DNA of 53,053 bases from Magnetococcales bacterium (GTDB lineage Bacteria; Pseudomonadota; Magnetococcia; Magnetococcales; Magnetaquicoccaceae). A program made the translations under genes and the position numbers. The DNA lies in the NCBI GenBank assembly GCA_002753095.1, contig PDZU01000015.1, positions 1 to 53,053 of the forward strand, given 5' to 3'. Positions within the stretch are counted from its first letter, which is position 1; every line of letters starts with the position of its first letter. Positions 17,519-27,058 of the stretch are shown piece by piece. The notes beneath the pieces are model-generated. The model ran no database searches, had not been told where the DNA came from, and saw nothing but the letters and a program-made list of their open reading frames with translations.

Positions 17519-19206
17519 GCTTTGCCTCCACTGGTAATGCGAGGAGTGCGCAAAGCCAGCTCCAAACGACGCATGCCCACCATGACCAGAACATTGATCA
17601 ACAGATAGAGTACGGTCACCGAGATAAAAGCTTCGTAGGGTTGGGCGGTATAATCCACCAACTGCTGCGCCTGCCGGGACAGTTCGATAAAACCAATCGT
17701 GGTGGCCACGGCGGAATTTTTAAAGATATTCAAAAATTCGCTGGTCAGAGGAGGCAGGGTAATGCGTATGGCCACCGGCAGGAGCACATAGCGATAAACC
17801 TGCGGCAAACGCATGCCCAGTGCCAGACCGGCGTTTTTGCGTCCAGGCGGCAAGGATTCGATGGCGGTACGTACCTGTTCGGTAATACGGGCAGCCGTAA
17901 ACAGACTCAAGCAGAGCCAAGCGGCAAAAAACTGCTGCGAGAGCGGGTGCCACTGTTTAATCGCCGTCCCCCAGGCTTCCGGCAACAGCTCCGGCAGAAC
18001 AAAATACCAAGCAAAAAGCTGCACCAACAGAGGAATGTTACGAAAAAGCTCGACATAAGACTTGGCAAGCAAAACCAGATAGGGCTTGCTGTGTACGGTG
18101 CGCAAAACCCCCAACAGCAGACCCAGCGCCAAAGCCACAATCCAGGCACTCAACGACAACAACACAGTCCACTGCAACCCTTCCAGCATCCAATGCAGAT
18201 AGGTTCCACCGCTGGGCGTGGGCGAGAGTAGAACCGCCCAATTCCATTGATACCCCTTGCCACTGGAGGTCGTGGCAGCGCCGGCTTGATCAGGCGCACC
18301 ATCCCCATCAAAAGAGATGTCGTTCGGATCCGCAAACAACAGGCGCATGGGCTCCGAAAGGGGAAAATCCAGGTTGAGCCCTTTGGGAGGAATGGGCGTG
18401 GTAAACCATTTGCTGTAAATACGCTCTGCCTCTCCAGAGAGCATCATGCGGGCAATGACGGCGTTGACCAGACGCTTAAAATCCGGGTCATCCCGGCGCA
18501 TGGCGCAACCATAAGCCTCCAGGGTAACGGGCGGACCGGTCACGATCCACTCCTGAGGATTTTTCGCCTTGGCCCGTTCGCCATACAGCAGGGCATCATC
18601 GATCATGAAAGCAACGGCCCGACCTGTCTCCAGGGTCAGAAAGGCTTCGCCATGATCCTTGGCACTGATGATATTCATCGCCATTTTTTTATCGTCGTTC
18701 ATGCGACGCAACAGGCGCTCGGAGGTGGTCCCGGCGGTGGTCACCACGGTTTTGCCAGAGAGTTGGGCAAAATCGTGCAGACCAGAGTTGCGCTGGGTCA
18801 TAAAGCGGGTGCTGACGATGAACAGCGTGTTGGAAAAAGCCACCTGTTTGCGGCGTTCGGCGTTATTGGTGGTGGAACCACACTCCAGATCGACCGTCCC
18901 ATTCTGCACCAAAGTCAAGCGATTGGCCGAAGTGACTGGCATCAGGCGCACAGTCAGATCCGGCAGATCCAGGCGGCTTTTGATGGCCTCCACCACTTTC
19001 AAAGCGAAAGTGTGTGAATAGCCCATCACCGCCTGATTTGTACCATAATAGGAAAACGGCAGCGAAGATTCCCGGTGTCCCAGGGTGATCACCTTGCTCT
19101 CTTTGATTTTTTGCAATGTGCCTCCGTCCGCCAACCCCCAGGAGGCTGACAACAGCACGGTATACAACAGCACCAAAAAGAGGAGCCTTGAAGGTTGCAG
19201 AGTCAT
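17515..19206 (-). CDS. Fusion of solute-binding protein and amino-acid permease
   Basis: The N-terminal half, after a signal peptide (LLFLVLLYTVLLSASWG), is a family-3 periplasmic amino-acid-binding domain resembling GltI (SLPFSYYGTNQAVMGYSHTF; LVQNGTVDLECGSTTN; FMIDDALLYG). After residue ~330 comes a permease domain like GltJ, with RNIPLLVQLFAWYFVLP and the EAA loop SLPPGRKNAGLALGM. The binding domain is therefore tethered to the channel, as in GlnP-type importers. The frame is open from 19284, but I prefer ATG 19206 because it places the signal peptide at the N-terminus (about 563 residues). No clear ribosome binding site distinguishes the two starts. The ligand is probably glutamate or aspartate, by resemblance. 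Confidence 0.85.
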   Translation of the reverse strand: MTLQPSRLLFLVLLYTVLLSASWGLADGGTLQKIKESKVITLGHRESSLPFSYYGTNQAVMGYSHTFALKVVEAIKSRLDLPDLTVRLMPVTSANRLTLVQNGTVDLECGSTTNNAERRKQVAFSNTLFIVSTRFMTQRNSGLHDFAQLSGKTVVTTAGTTSERLLRRMNDDKKMAMNIISAKDHGEAFLTLETGRAVAFMIDDALLYGERAKAKNPQEWIVTGPPVTLEAYGCAMRRDDPDFKRLVNAVIARMMLSGEAERIYSKWFTTPIPPKGLNLDFPLSEPMRLLFADPNDISFDGDGAPDQAGAATTSSGKGYQWNWAVLLSPTPSGGTYLHWMLEGLQWTVLLSLSAWIVALALGLLLGVLRTVHSKPYLVLLAKSYVELFRNIPLLVQLFAWYFVLPELLPEAWGTAIKQWHPLSQQFFAAWLCLSLFTAARITEQVRTAIESLPPGRKNAGLALGMRLPQVYRYVLLPVAIRITLPPLTSEFLNIFKNSAVATTIGFIELSRQAQQLVDYTAQPYEAFISVTVLYLLINVLVMVGMRRLELALRTPRITSGGKA

Positions 19207-19530
19207 TGGCCAATATGCAATAATTTTATTGAAAGCCAGTAGGATGGCCCATTTACCCCCCATCCCGATACGTATGGATACCACATCTCTGACATGTGAT
19301 GCACTGTTTTACCAACAGCCTGGAATAAAAAAAATGGCTTGAAAAAATAAACCGGACGTCAATAGACTTGGATCAAAATCATGGCTATCCTGCAGGGGTT
19401 GCGCATTCACCAACGATGGCATCGGAAGAACAGTTATGAGATTCCGCGACTGGACAAGCTTCTTGGCGTTTAAGAAATTGCGTTGGCTAGCCTGCCGTTC
19501 CATTCCTTGAACCACTTTGGGAGGTCCGTC
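19207..19530. other. Intergenic region between the ABC cassette and cstA
   Basis: These 324 bases separate divergent operons. Apart from the alternative upstream start of the binding-protein fusion (to 19284) I see no gene. A-rich runs around 19325-19345 could hold promoter elements, but no pair of hexamers is convincing. Confidence 0.5.
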
Positions 19531-21603
19531 ATGTCCCGCTTCACCCAGATCGCCCTTTGGGGCGGGGTTTCCCTGTTGGGAGCCTTTGCCTTGGCCAGCA
19601 TCGCCCTGCAGCAAGGAGAACAGGTCAACGCCTTGTGGATGGTGGTTGTCACACTGGCCGTGTTCATGATTGCCTACCGCTTTTATAGCCGCTTTATCGC
19701 CGAACGGGTGATGGAACTGGATGGCCAGCGCCTGACCCCCGCCGTGCGCCTTAACGATGGGCTCGATTATGTCCCGACCAACCGCATTGTCCTGTTTGGC
19801 CACCATTTTGCCGCCATCGCCGGGGCTGGTCCCCTGGTCGGACCGGTCCTGGCCGCCCAGATGGGCTACTATCCGGGCATGTTGTGGTTGCTCTGTGGCG
19901 TTGTCCTGGCTGGAGCGGTACAGGACAGCATGATTCTCTTTCTTTCGCTGCGCCGCGACGGCAAATCCTTAGGGGAGATGATCAAAAGCGAGTTGGGCGC
20001 CATTCCCGGCTTGGCTGCCCTCTTTGGCACCTTCATGATCATGGTGATCCTGCTGGCCGTGCTGGCCCTGATTGTGGTCAAAGCCCTGGAATCCAGCCCA
20101 TGGGGTACCTTTACCGTCGCTGCCACCATCCCCATCGCCCTGTATATGGGCATTCACTTGCGCTATCTGCGCCCCGGACGTATCGGTGAGGTCTCCCTGT
20201 TGGGCTTTGTCTTGCTGATCATGGCCATTTTGCTGGGTGGCCAGATTGCCCAACATCCCACACTGGCCCCCCTCTTCACCTTCAACGGCACACAGTTGGC
20301 GGGCATGTTGATCCTGTACGGGGCGGTCGCCTCTGTCCTGCCGGTCTGGCTGCTGCTGGCTCCCAGAGATTATCTCTCTACCTTCTTGAAAATTGGCACC
20401 ATTGCCGCCCTGGCTGTGGCCATTCTGCTGGTCGCTCCAGAGATGAAAATGCCGGCCATCACCCGATTTATCGATGGCAGCGGGCCGGTGTGGGCGGGTT
20501 CCATGTTTCCCTTTCTTTTTATCACCATCGCCTGCGGGGCCGTCTCTGGCTTTCACTCCCTGATCGCCTCCGGCACAACGCCAAAAATGGTGGATAACGA
20601 ACGCAATGTGCGCTTTATCGGCTATGGCGCCATGTTGATGGAATCCTTTGTGGCCCTGATGGCCCTGGCCACGGCAGCCTGCATCGAACCGGGCATCTAT
20701 TTTGCCATGAATAGTCCGGCAGCGGTGTTGGGCGGTTCCCTGGAGCAGGCGGTACAGACCATCAACACCTGGGGCTTTGTGGTTACCCCAGAGATGATTC
20801 AACAAGCAGCCAAAGATGTCGGTGAACAGACCATTCTCTCGCGTACCGGAGGCGCCCCCACTTTGGCCATCGGCATGGCACAGATTTTCGCCCATCTGCT
20901 GGGCGGCAAAGCCATGATGGGTTTCTGGTACCATTTTGCCATTCTTTTCGAGGCCATGTTCATCTTGACCGCCGTCGATGCCGGAACACGGGCCGGTCGC
21001 TTCATGCTCCAGGATCTGCTCGGTCTGTTGCATGCCCCGTTGCGTGATACCACTTCCCTGCCCGCCAACCTGTTGGCTACTCTGATCTGCGTGGGTGGGT
21101 GGGGCTATTTTCTCCACCAGGGGGTTACCGATCCTTTTGGCGGCATCAACACCTTGTGGCCACTTTTCGGCATCGCCAATCAAATGTTGGCTGCCGTCGC
21201 CTTGATTCTGGCGACCGCCATTCTCTTCAAAATGAAAAAAGAGCGCTACGTCCTGGTCACCGCCCTACCCATGCTCTGGCTTTTGATCACCACCTTTAGC
21301 GCTGCGGCACAAAAACTGTTCCATGAACAGGTACGCATCGGTTTTCTGGCCCATGCTGCCAAATATCAGGCGGCTTTGGAGGCTGGCATCATCCTGGCCC
21401 CGGCCAAAAACCGGGAACAGATGGTGCAGATCATTTTCAATGATCGCATCGATGCCTTTCTAACGCTCTTTTTCATGCTTTTTGTGCTGGTCATTTTATT
21501 CTTTGGGGTGCGCACCTGCTGGCAAGCCAGAAGAACGCAACAGGTGACCGCAAGAGAAACTCCAGCCATCCTGGCCCAGCCAGCCTCAGCCTCCGTCGGG
21601 TAG
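19531..21603 (+). CDS. cstA: CstA-family carbon-starvation/pyruvate transporter
   Basis: The ~690-residue polytopic membrane protein has the CstA hallmarks: DGLDYVPTNRIVLFGHHFAAIAGAGPLVGP, GAVQDSMILFLSLRRDGKSLGE, and the SGFHSLIASGTTPKM motif. A C-terminal DUF4161-like region contains AGTRAGRFMLQDLLG and LFGIANQMLA. CstA proteins take up pyruvate or peptides on carbon limitation. ATG at 19531 is preferred over the open frame from 19483 because GGGAGGT lies 7 bases upstream. The small YbdD-like gene follows after 9 bases, the usual partner. Confidence 0.93.
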   Translation: MSRFTQIALWGGVSLLGAFALASIALQQGEQVNALWMVVVTLAVFMIAYRFYSRFIAERVMELDGQRLTPAVRLNDGLDYVPTNRIVLFGHHFAAIAGAGPLVGPVLAAQMGYYPGMLWLLCGVVLAGAVQDSMILFLSLRRDGKSLGEMIKSELGAIPGLAALFGTFMIMVILLAVLALIVVKALESSPWGTFTVAATIPIALYMGIHLRYLRPGRIGEVSLLGFVLLIMAILLGGQIAQHPTLAPLFTFNGTQLAGMLILYGAVASVLPVWLLLAPRDYLSTFLKIGTIAALAVAILLVAPEMKMPAITRFIDGSGPVWAGSMFPFLFITIACGAVSGFHSLIASGTTPKMVDNERNVRFIGYGAMLMESFVALMALATAACIEPGIYFAMNSPAAVLGGSLEQAVQTINTWGFVVTPEMIQQAAKDVGEQTILSRTGGAPTLAIGMAQIFAHLLGGKAMMGFWYHFAILFEAMFILTAVDAGTRAGRFMLQDLLGLLHAPLRDTTSLPANLLATLICVGGWGYFLHQGVTDPFGGINTLWPLFGIANQMLAAVALILATAILFKMKKERYVLVTALPMLWLLITTFSAAAQKLFHEQVRIGFLAHAAKYQAALEAGIILAPAKNREQMVQIIFNDRIDAFLTLFFMLFVLVILFFGVRTCWQARRTQQVTARETPAILAQPASASVG

Positions 21604-21612
21604 AGAATCAAG

Positions 21613-21831
21613 ATGCAACATACTGAAAATTTAGATAAAAGTCGTTCCTGGCTTGCCTTACTGCAAGAGATGCTGCGCTGCATGATCGGCCTACCCGATT
21701 ATCCGCGCTATGTCTCCCATCGGCAGCAACACCATCCGGGTGAACCCATCCTGAACGAAGCAGAATTTATCCGAGAACGGCAAGAGGCCCGCTACGGAAA
21801 CAAGGCCGGCAAGATTGTCCGTTGTTGCTGA
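21613..21831 (+). CDS. YbdD/YjiX-family small protein
   Basis: The 72-residue protein belongs to the DUF466 (YbdD/YjiX) family. It has an N-terminal helix (LLQEMLRCMIGLPDY), the conserved YPRYVSHRQQHHPGEPILNEAEFIRERQEARYG region split here into its recognisable parts YVSHRQQHHPGEP and EFIRERQEARYG, and a basic tail. Members are encoded immediately after cstA-type transporters and are needed for full pyruvate transport in Escherichia coli. It is probably soluble and acts with the transporter. Confidence 0.9.
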   Translation: MQHTENLDKSRSWLALLQEMLRCMIGLPDYPRYVSHRQQHHPGEPILNEAEFIRERQEARYGNKAGKIVRCC

Positions 21832-21994
21832 TACGGTTTCTGCAACAAACAAACGCATGATTTCATTTCCGTATGGTTGCCCACACAGATCAAAACTTGA
21901 AGTTGTTGAGATCCCTTGTTAAACTACCCTGGACCCCTGTGGATTTTTATTTGCGCCCGAATGGATTCAAATTTTGTCAACCGAGGACAGATAC

Positions 21995-22699
21995 GTGATC
22001 ATGCAAAGAAGTTGTTGGCCGGTCTGCGCTGCAGGGTGCGTTGCACTGTTGGTGCTGTGTGCCACGGGGCCTGTCGACGCCATGGACATCCGCTGTGAGG
22101 AGGCAAAGGCCAATAGTGCCGCCAAGGAGTATCTGTACGGCCCCACCCGACCGGGAGAATCCTTGACCACCATCGCCCGCCCCCTGGCCAGGAAACATGG
22201 TGTTACGCCCTATCAGGCCCAGGTTGCCATTTGGCGTCGCAATCCGGGGCAATTTGTCCAGGGCAACATGCATGGTCTGAAAAGTGGCTGCCGGCTGGTC
22301 ATCCCTGCCGCAACCGAGTTCAACAAAACCAGTTCCGAGACGGCAGGTCAATGGTTGATGGCCCATGGCGTGGAGTGGAAAAAACCCTATGGGCAACGCA
22401 GGGTAATGGGCACAACCGCAGCGGCCCCTGCCGGAGCGCACAACGAAAGTAAAGGCTTTGCCGAGGAGCATCCGGTCCATTTCACCCCACATGCGGATGA
22501 ACAAAACCAGAGCGGTGGCTCCCCCCCACTACCGATGGATCAGATTACCAATCGGTTACAAGCCATCGTTAAACAAAAAAAAAAAAATCAGAATCAAATG
22601 GACTCTCTGATTCAGCGGGTTTCTGCCATGGAAAGCAAACATGAAATGTTCAGGCAGTTTGAACAACGGTTATCGGTACTGGAAGGACGCATCAAATAA
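21995..22699 (+). CDS. Envelope protein with FimV-like LysM-type domain
   Basis: A signal peptide (GCVALLVLCATGPVDA) is followed by a region like the FimV N-terminus: YGPTRPGESLTTIARPLA, then VAIWRRNPGQFVQGNMHGLKSGCRLVIP, a LysM-like peptidoglycan-binding fold. The rest is low-complexity and ends in a coiled coil (MDSLIQRVSAMESKHEMF). Two cysteines flank the domain. I chose GTG at 21995 with GAGG 8 bases upstream; ATG at 22001 is equally good for the signal peptide. A run of 12 A bases at about 22575-22586 encodes four lysines and could slip. FimV proteins organise polar pili and envelope machines; no pilus gene is nearby. Confidence 0.7.
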   Translation: MIMQRSCWPVCAAGCVALLVLCATGPVDAMDIRCEEAKANSAAKEYLYGPTRPGESLTTIARPLARKHGVTPYQAQVAIWRRNPGQFVQGNMHGLKSGCRLVIPAATEFNKTSSETAGQWLMAHGVEWKKPYGQRRVMGTTAAAPAGAHNESKGFAEEHPVHFTPHADEQNQSGGSPPLPMDQITNRLQAIVKQKKKNQNQMDSLIQRVSAMESKHEMFRQFEQRLSVLEGRIK

Positions 22700-22708
22700 A
22701 ACCACGCG

Positions 22709-23539
22709 TCAGACCAGCAAGCGTGCAAGCGCGTCGCACTCTCCCCCCTGCAAAGCAAACGAAAAGATAGCCAAATCCTCCTGCATATGCCGTTGGGATG
22801 AGGTACCCGTCAACGGTGTTACACCCACCTGGGTCAAATAGCGCAATAAAATCTGGGCCGGGCTCTTGTGATAACGCTCCGCCAGACCGACCAACAGAGG
22901 GTGGCTGAGCAGGTCAGGATTGGCGGTCAAGGTCCAGAAACTTTGGTAGTGCATCTGCCGCTCCCGACAAAAAAGGCGAATCTCCCGATCAAAACCGGTG
23001 GCGGCATAAAAGCGGTTTTGCACCACCCGTGGCGGAACGCGCACCGAGTTATACAGAAATGCCAGCAGCGCTGGATCGTAACAGTTACTGATCCCCAACT
23101 GCCGCACGAACCCTTGTTCGAGCAACCCCTCCATCGCCTGCCACACCTGCAGGGTTTGGGCGGTACTGGGCATAGGGGAGTGCAACAGCAGACAGTCCAG
23201 ATAGTCGCAGCGCAAATTGTGCAGTGAGCGCTGCAGTGACTGTTGCACCTGTTCGGCCAACGGAGCCTGTGGATCATAGGGAACCCGCTGCGGATCTTGC
23301 CCCTGCAGTGCGGTAAATTTGCTTTGCAGATAGAGATCGGCCCGACCGATACCCGCACCCGCAGCGGCAGCAATGCCTTCACCCACACCCGGTTCATGAT
23401 AATGTTTGGGCTGACAGGCGGTATCAATACCGCGAAAACCTTGCCGCAACGCCTGTTCCACCAAGGTAGCGGTACGCTCTTTTTTCCAGGCTGTGCCATA
23501 CAATATGCCTGGCATGACGGAAGAATGGTGACGGTGCAT
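22709..23539 (-). CDS. Aldo-keto reductase family protein
   Basis: The ~276-residue TIM-barrel oxidoreductase shows GFRGIDTA (catalytic Asp region), the Lys in YLQSKFT, the YLDCLLLHSP strand and the LGISNCY motif. The usual Tyr of the tetrad is less clear: the corresponding place reads ACQPKHYHE. It should reduce carbonyls with NADPH; the substrate is unknown. ATG at 23539 has GAGG upstream. The open frame continues to 23620, but the extra 27 residues look non-conserved. It converges with the FimV-like gene (9 bases between stops). Confidence 0.8.
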   Translation of the reverse strand: MHRHHSSVMPGILYGTAWKKERTATLVEQALRQGFRGIDTACQPKHYHEPGVGEGIAAAAGAGIGRADLYLQSKFTALQGQDPQRVPYDPQAPLAEQVQQSLQRSLHNLRCDYLDCLLLHSPMPSTAQTLQVWQAMEGLLEQGFVRQLGISNCYDPALLAFLYNSVRVPPRVVQNRFYAATGFDREIRLFCRERQMHYQSFWTLTANPDLLSHPLLVGLAERYHKSPAQILLRYLTQVGVTPLTGTSSQRHMQEDLAIFSFALQGGECDALARLLV

Positions 23540-23651
23540 GCGCTTGCCCTCAACGGTGTTTGATCCGCTCTCGCACTTCTGCCAACTAACCTCACGGATG
23601 GTAGTGGTTGTACGCAGCATGTGGCAAGCTTTTTTATCTACGCACAGCCCA

Positions 23652-25793
23652 CTATAACTGCCACTCCCGAATCAGGACGGTCAATGCCGTCCTCAGCCAG
23701 TGCTGCAACGGGGATTGTGGCGTGGCTGTCAGATGAACGGTCCCACGCATCCGCAGCAGCGGCCAACCGGCAGGACGGTCGCCAGCAAGTATCACCCGAA
23801 ACAAAGAGTTCTCCGGCACCAATAGACCATCCTTTTCCCGAACAGCCACCGGACCACCGACCAGAGAGGCCATCACCGGCTCTTCCAGTTGCCGTAGGGC
23901 GCTTTCATCCATGCGCACCACCCGCAGTGACACAGCGGGCCACTCGATCACCTCGGGAATAAAGCGCGCCGTAGCGCCCAGGGCAATCCGCGCCATCTCC
24001 CCCTCTGGCACATAGGTTTCCACGCTGAGACGGGCCTCGTTGACCAAGGTGGCCAGATGTTCCCCGGCTGGCAGCCATTGATCGACAGCCAATTGTGGCC
24101 CGCGATCCACAAGTCTCCCTGCCCAGGGTGCCCGCAACTGCAGTCGGGCTTGGGCGGCTTCGCTGCCCGCCAACAGGGCCAAAGCGGACTCCCTTTCGCG
24201 CTGCAGAACCCGTGCACGTCGCGCCAGCGTGGGATCCAGACTCCAGGCCCCCTGTTGCCAATTGGCAGAGGCCAGACGTACAGTGGCTTGGCGCAGGCGA
24301 AAATCCACATCGGGCGCGTTGAGCACGAAAAGCGCCTCCCCAGCAGCGACCGGCCCATCCCGCTGCGGTAACTGCTCCAAACGGGCCGCCTCCGGTACAT
24401 ACAAACGCAGGCTCTGTTCCATCTGCAACAGACCCGGTGCCGTCAGTTGCGTTGACCAGGGCAGGAGCAGCCCGGCCAGCAACAGGGCCAACAGCAGCAG
24501 CAAGCGCCCTTTACGCCGACTGTTTGGCCAATAGCCCCTCCACTGCCGTACCTCGCGCCAGACAGGCAGCAGAATAAACCAACCCATCTCCACGGCAAAA
24601 AGCAATACACCAACCACCTTGATAAAAAAATGATACACCAGAACGGCAATGCCCAAGAAAAGAACCAAACGGTAAAGCCACGTCAGCAGGGCGAAAAGGA
24701 TAAAAAAAACCGGCAATGGCGGCGGCAACGCTTCTGGTGCGGCCAATCCCACGGCAAACAATCGCTCACGCAGCCACCAACGGGCATAACGAAAGGAGCG
24801 CTCGTGCAGGTTGGGCAGGTCCAACCAGTCGCACAAAACAAAATAGCCATCAAAACGCATGAACGGCGACAGATTGATGGCCAACGTGGCACTCAACGCC
24901 GTGACACTGACCCAAAAGGCCATGTTTCTGCCCAATCCGGCGGGCAACAGGCTCCAGGCAAACAGCGCGACAATGGTTAGCAGTGCCTCGGTGTTCACCC
25001 CGCCCAGAGCGATGGTCAAGCGTTGGCGTTTGTCGGAGAGTTTCCAGGCTTCCGTGGTATCGGTATACAGCATCGGCCACAGCACCAGGAACGCCACCCC
25101 CATGGCGGGTACCCGGCAACCGCACCGTTTGGCGGCGTAGGCATGGCCCAATTCGTGGGCAATTTTGAGCACACTCAGGGTCAGGCCATAAACCAAAACC
25201 CCTTCTCCATTCAGATTATCGAGAACCGTACTCCAAAAAAGATCCCACTGGCGCAGCATCAGGAGCAGCGCCACGAGCAACAAACCAAACATCCCGGCGC
25301 GAAACCAGGGGGTAAAAAAAATACGCAGGCCAGGCAGGGTTCTGGATAGAAAATCGTCGGGATGCCAAAGCGGAATACGCAAGAAAAGATAGTGATGCAA
25401 CAACCAGTGCAGCCAATCACTCTGCTGCAGTCGATGCAATGTCAGCAAGCGGTCTGTCCCTTGCACCGTATTGCTGCGCAACAGTTGATGGTTGGCCAAA
25501 AATTGCGCCACCTCCGCAACATCCTGTAACGTTGCCGTCAGGGTGGTCTGCTGTTGAATCTGTTGCACGATCCGTTCGGCATCCTGTTCGTGCCAACGAC
25601 TGAGAATTTCAAAGGCCAGCCAACCGATGCGAAAGAACAGGTGTCGTGCCGGATCGGCCACGATCCAGGCCGGGGAACCATCGGGATCAGGCGCTGCCGG
25701 ATGCAACAGCAACTCCTCCCGCAGGAGAGGCAGCGCGTTTACACCCCCAGCCACTGCCGCACCATGGCCAAAGGTCGACGCAACATCCACCAC
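23652..25793 (-). CDS. M50-type metalloprotease/transporter-adaptor fusion
   Basis: The 713-residue membrane protein has an N-terminal soluble region (about 1-150) and several membrane segments. It has the zinc motif HELGH (213-217) in LKIAHELGHAYAAKRCG and the second site SPFMRFDGYF, both typical of the site-2 protease (M50) family. After the last membrane segment (LLLLLALLLAGLLLPW) it continues into a periplasmic HlyD/biotinyl-lipoyl-like adaptor (VPEAARLEQL; LRAPWAGRLVDRGPQLAVDQW). Proteins of this type are found beside HlyD-like adaptors in putative export systems. GTG at 25793 overlaps the partner gene by 55 bases; a GTG about 39 bases further in is an alternative. Whether it cleaves substrates is unproven. 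Confidence 0.8.
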   Translation of the reverse strand: MVDVASTFGHGAAVAGGVNALPLLREELLLHPAAPDPDGSPAWIVADPARHLFFRIGWLAFEILSRWHEQDAERIVQQIQQQTTLTATLQDVAEVAQFLANHQLLRSNTVQGTDRLLTLHRLQQSDWLHWLLHHYLFLRIPLWHPDDFLSRTLPGLRIFFTPWFRAGMFGLLLVALLLMLRQWDLFWSTVLDNLNGEGVLVYGLTLSVLKIAHELGHAYAAKRCGCRVPAMGVAFLVLWPMLYTDTTEAWKLSDKRQRLTIALGGVNTEALLTIVALFAWSLLPAGLGRNMAFWVSVTALSATLAINLSPFMRFDGYFVLCDWLDLPNLHERSFRYARWWLRERLFAVGLAAPEALPPPLPVFFILFALLTWLYRLVLFLGIAVLVYHFFIKVVGVLLFAVEMGWFILLPVWREVRQWRGYWPNSRRKGRLLLLLALLLAGLLLPWSTQLTAPGLLQMEQSLRLYVPEAARLEQLPQRDGPVAAGEALFVLNAPDVDFRLRQATVRLASANWQQGAWSLDPTLARRARVLQRERESALALLAGSEAAQARLQLRAPWAGRLVDRGPQLAVDQWLPAGEHLATLVNEARLSVETYVPEGEMARIALGATARFIPEVIEWPAVSLRVVRMDESALRQLEEPVMASLVGGPVAVREKDGLLVPENSLFRVILAGDRPAGWPLLRMRGTVHLTATPQSPLQHWLRTALTVLIREWQL

Positions 25794-27058
25794 AACAGTG
25801 TCACATCTTCCCCATCGATCCGGGCCGTCCCTTTGAGGCCCACGCGCGCCCCGCCCGCACGATTGACCAGGGTAGCCCGCAGCAAATGGGCCATGGTGCG
25901 GTCCGGGCGCAACTCCGCTTCATAGGCCAGCAAGCGCACCCTGGCCGCAAGCGGATGCAACGGGTCAATATTCAGGAACAGGGTTACCGCTGCATCCTGC
26001 GGCAAGGGAATCAGATCTCCCACTGCCAGCCAGATCTCCACCTCCGTATCCTGCTCCTCCGCCACCACCATGATGCGCTCGCCGGTCACCACCGGTTTGC
26101 CGATCCAGCGCAAAGGATCCGTGAACAGGGCCAGACCTGCCTGTTTGGCCGCCACCTGGGTACGCTGCAACTGCCCGCGCAACGCCTCGACCTCACTGCG
26201 TTTCTCTTCTGCCCGACCAGACAGAATGGCCAATTGGGCCTTGGAACGGGGATCCTGCAAGGCAATCTGGGCCGTCAATTGATACTCTGACTCCGCAATG
26301 GCAAGCCCCTTTTCTGCGCTATCCAGACGACCACGCAAAGCGGTATCATCCAGATCCAACAGGCGCTCGCCAGCCCGTACCACCGCATTGGGGACCACAT
26401 GAAATCGGGCAATGACCCCCTCCATGGGGGCTCGAATCACCTCCGGGCTGATGGCAACCAGCTCTGCCGGTGCCAAAACCGACAGCTTGACTGGACAGGC
26501 CAGCAACCCCAACAACAGCAGCAAAAGCCAACGCCGCCTGCCAGGAAAAAAACGGTACCAGCGGCTCTTTTTCCGTTCGTGGCAGCGCCAGGCAAAGCTG
26601 TAGCTCTCCAACAACACTGTCAACAGCGCCTGTTCATCGCTGCCAAAGGGTTCGTCTCGACCCAGCAACAGCCATCCCAACGACTCTGCGCCCTGACGCA
26701 GCGGACAAAGCAACCCATGCTCCGGCAACCACTCCAACCACTCTGCGGCCATTTTGTCGGGCAAAGTCCGCCCGTTGACCGGTACCAGTCCCGCGTCAGC
26801 AGGAACCTGCGCGATCAACACCTGGGCCAGGGAGCGCAACCATAACACAAACGGCGCATTGCCATCCGGCAGGGCAACACCTGATAAAGCGCACACATGG
26901 AGGTCATCGCGCCACAACACCGCTTGCCGGAACGGGAGGAGTTGATAGGTTTCGTTAACGATAATAAAGTGCAACGCGCTCAGGCGGTTTACCTGCCGGG
27001 ACCGTTGTTCCAGTTGCAGCAACAAGGCCAGTGGGGCCGCCTGGGCCGAATCATTCAT
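25739..27058 (-). CDS. HlyD-type adaptor with GAF-like N-terminal domain
   Basis: This protein of about 439 residues begins with a cytoplasmic GAF-like region (LSALHFIIVNETYQLLPFRQAVLW; LGWLLLGRDEPF). One membrane segment (RWLLLLLLGLLACPVKLSVLA) follows, then a periplasmic adaptor half with lipoyl-like motifs (IRAPMEGVIARFHV; VRAGERLLDLDD) around a coiled-coil hairpin. It ends with LKGTARIDGEDVTLLWWMLRRP, a usual adaptor C-terminus. I chose ATG 27058. The frame extends to 27361, but that extra part has no domain. It is upstream of and overlaps the M50 fusion gene. A TolC partner and cargo are not in the window. Confidence 0.78.
   Translation of the reverse strand: MNDSAQAAPLALLLQLEQRSRQVNRLSALHFIIVNETYQLLPFRQAVLWRDDLHVCALSGVALPDGNAPFVLWLRSLAQVLIAQVPADAGLVPVNGRTLPDKMAAEWLEWLPEHGLLCPLRQGAESLGWLLLGRDEPFGSDEQALLTVLLESYSFAWRCHERKKSRWYRFFPGRRRWLLLLLLGLLACPVKLSVLAPAELVAISPEVIRAPMEGVIARFHVVPNAVVRAGERLLDLDDTALRGRLDSAEKGLAIAESEYQLTAQIALQDPRSKAQLAILSGRAEEKRSEVEALRGQLQRTQVAAKQAGLALFTDPLRWIGKPVVTGERIMVVAEEQDTEVEIWLAVGDLIPLPQDAAVTLFLNIDPLHPLAARVRLLAYEAELRPDRTMAHLLRATLVNRAGGARVGLKGTARIDGEDVTLLWWMLRRPLAMVRQWLGV

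Noticed and set aside
19969-21183. Minus-strand frame of 404 codons
   Set aside because: Antisense to cstA; Gly/His/Gln-rich low complexity without domain.
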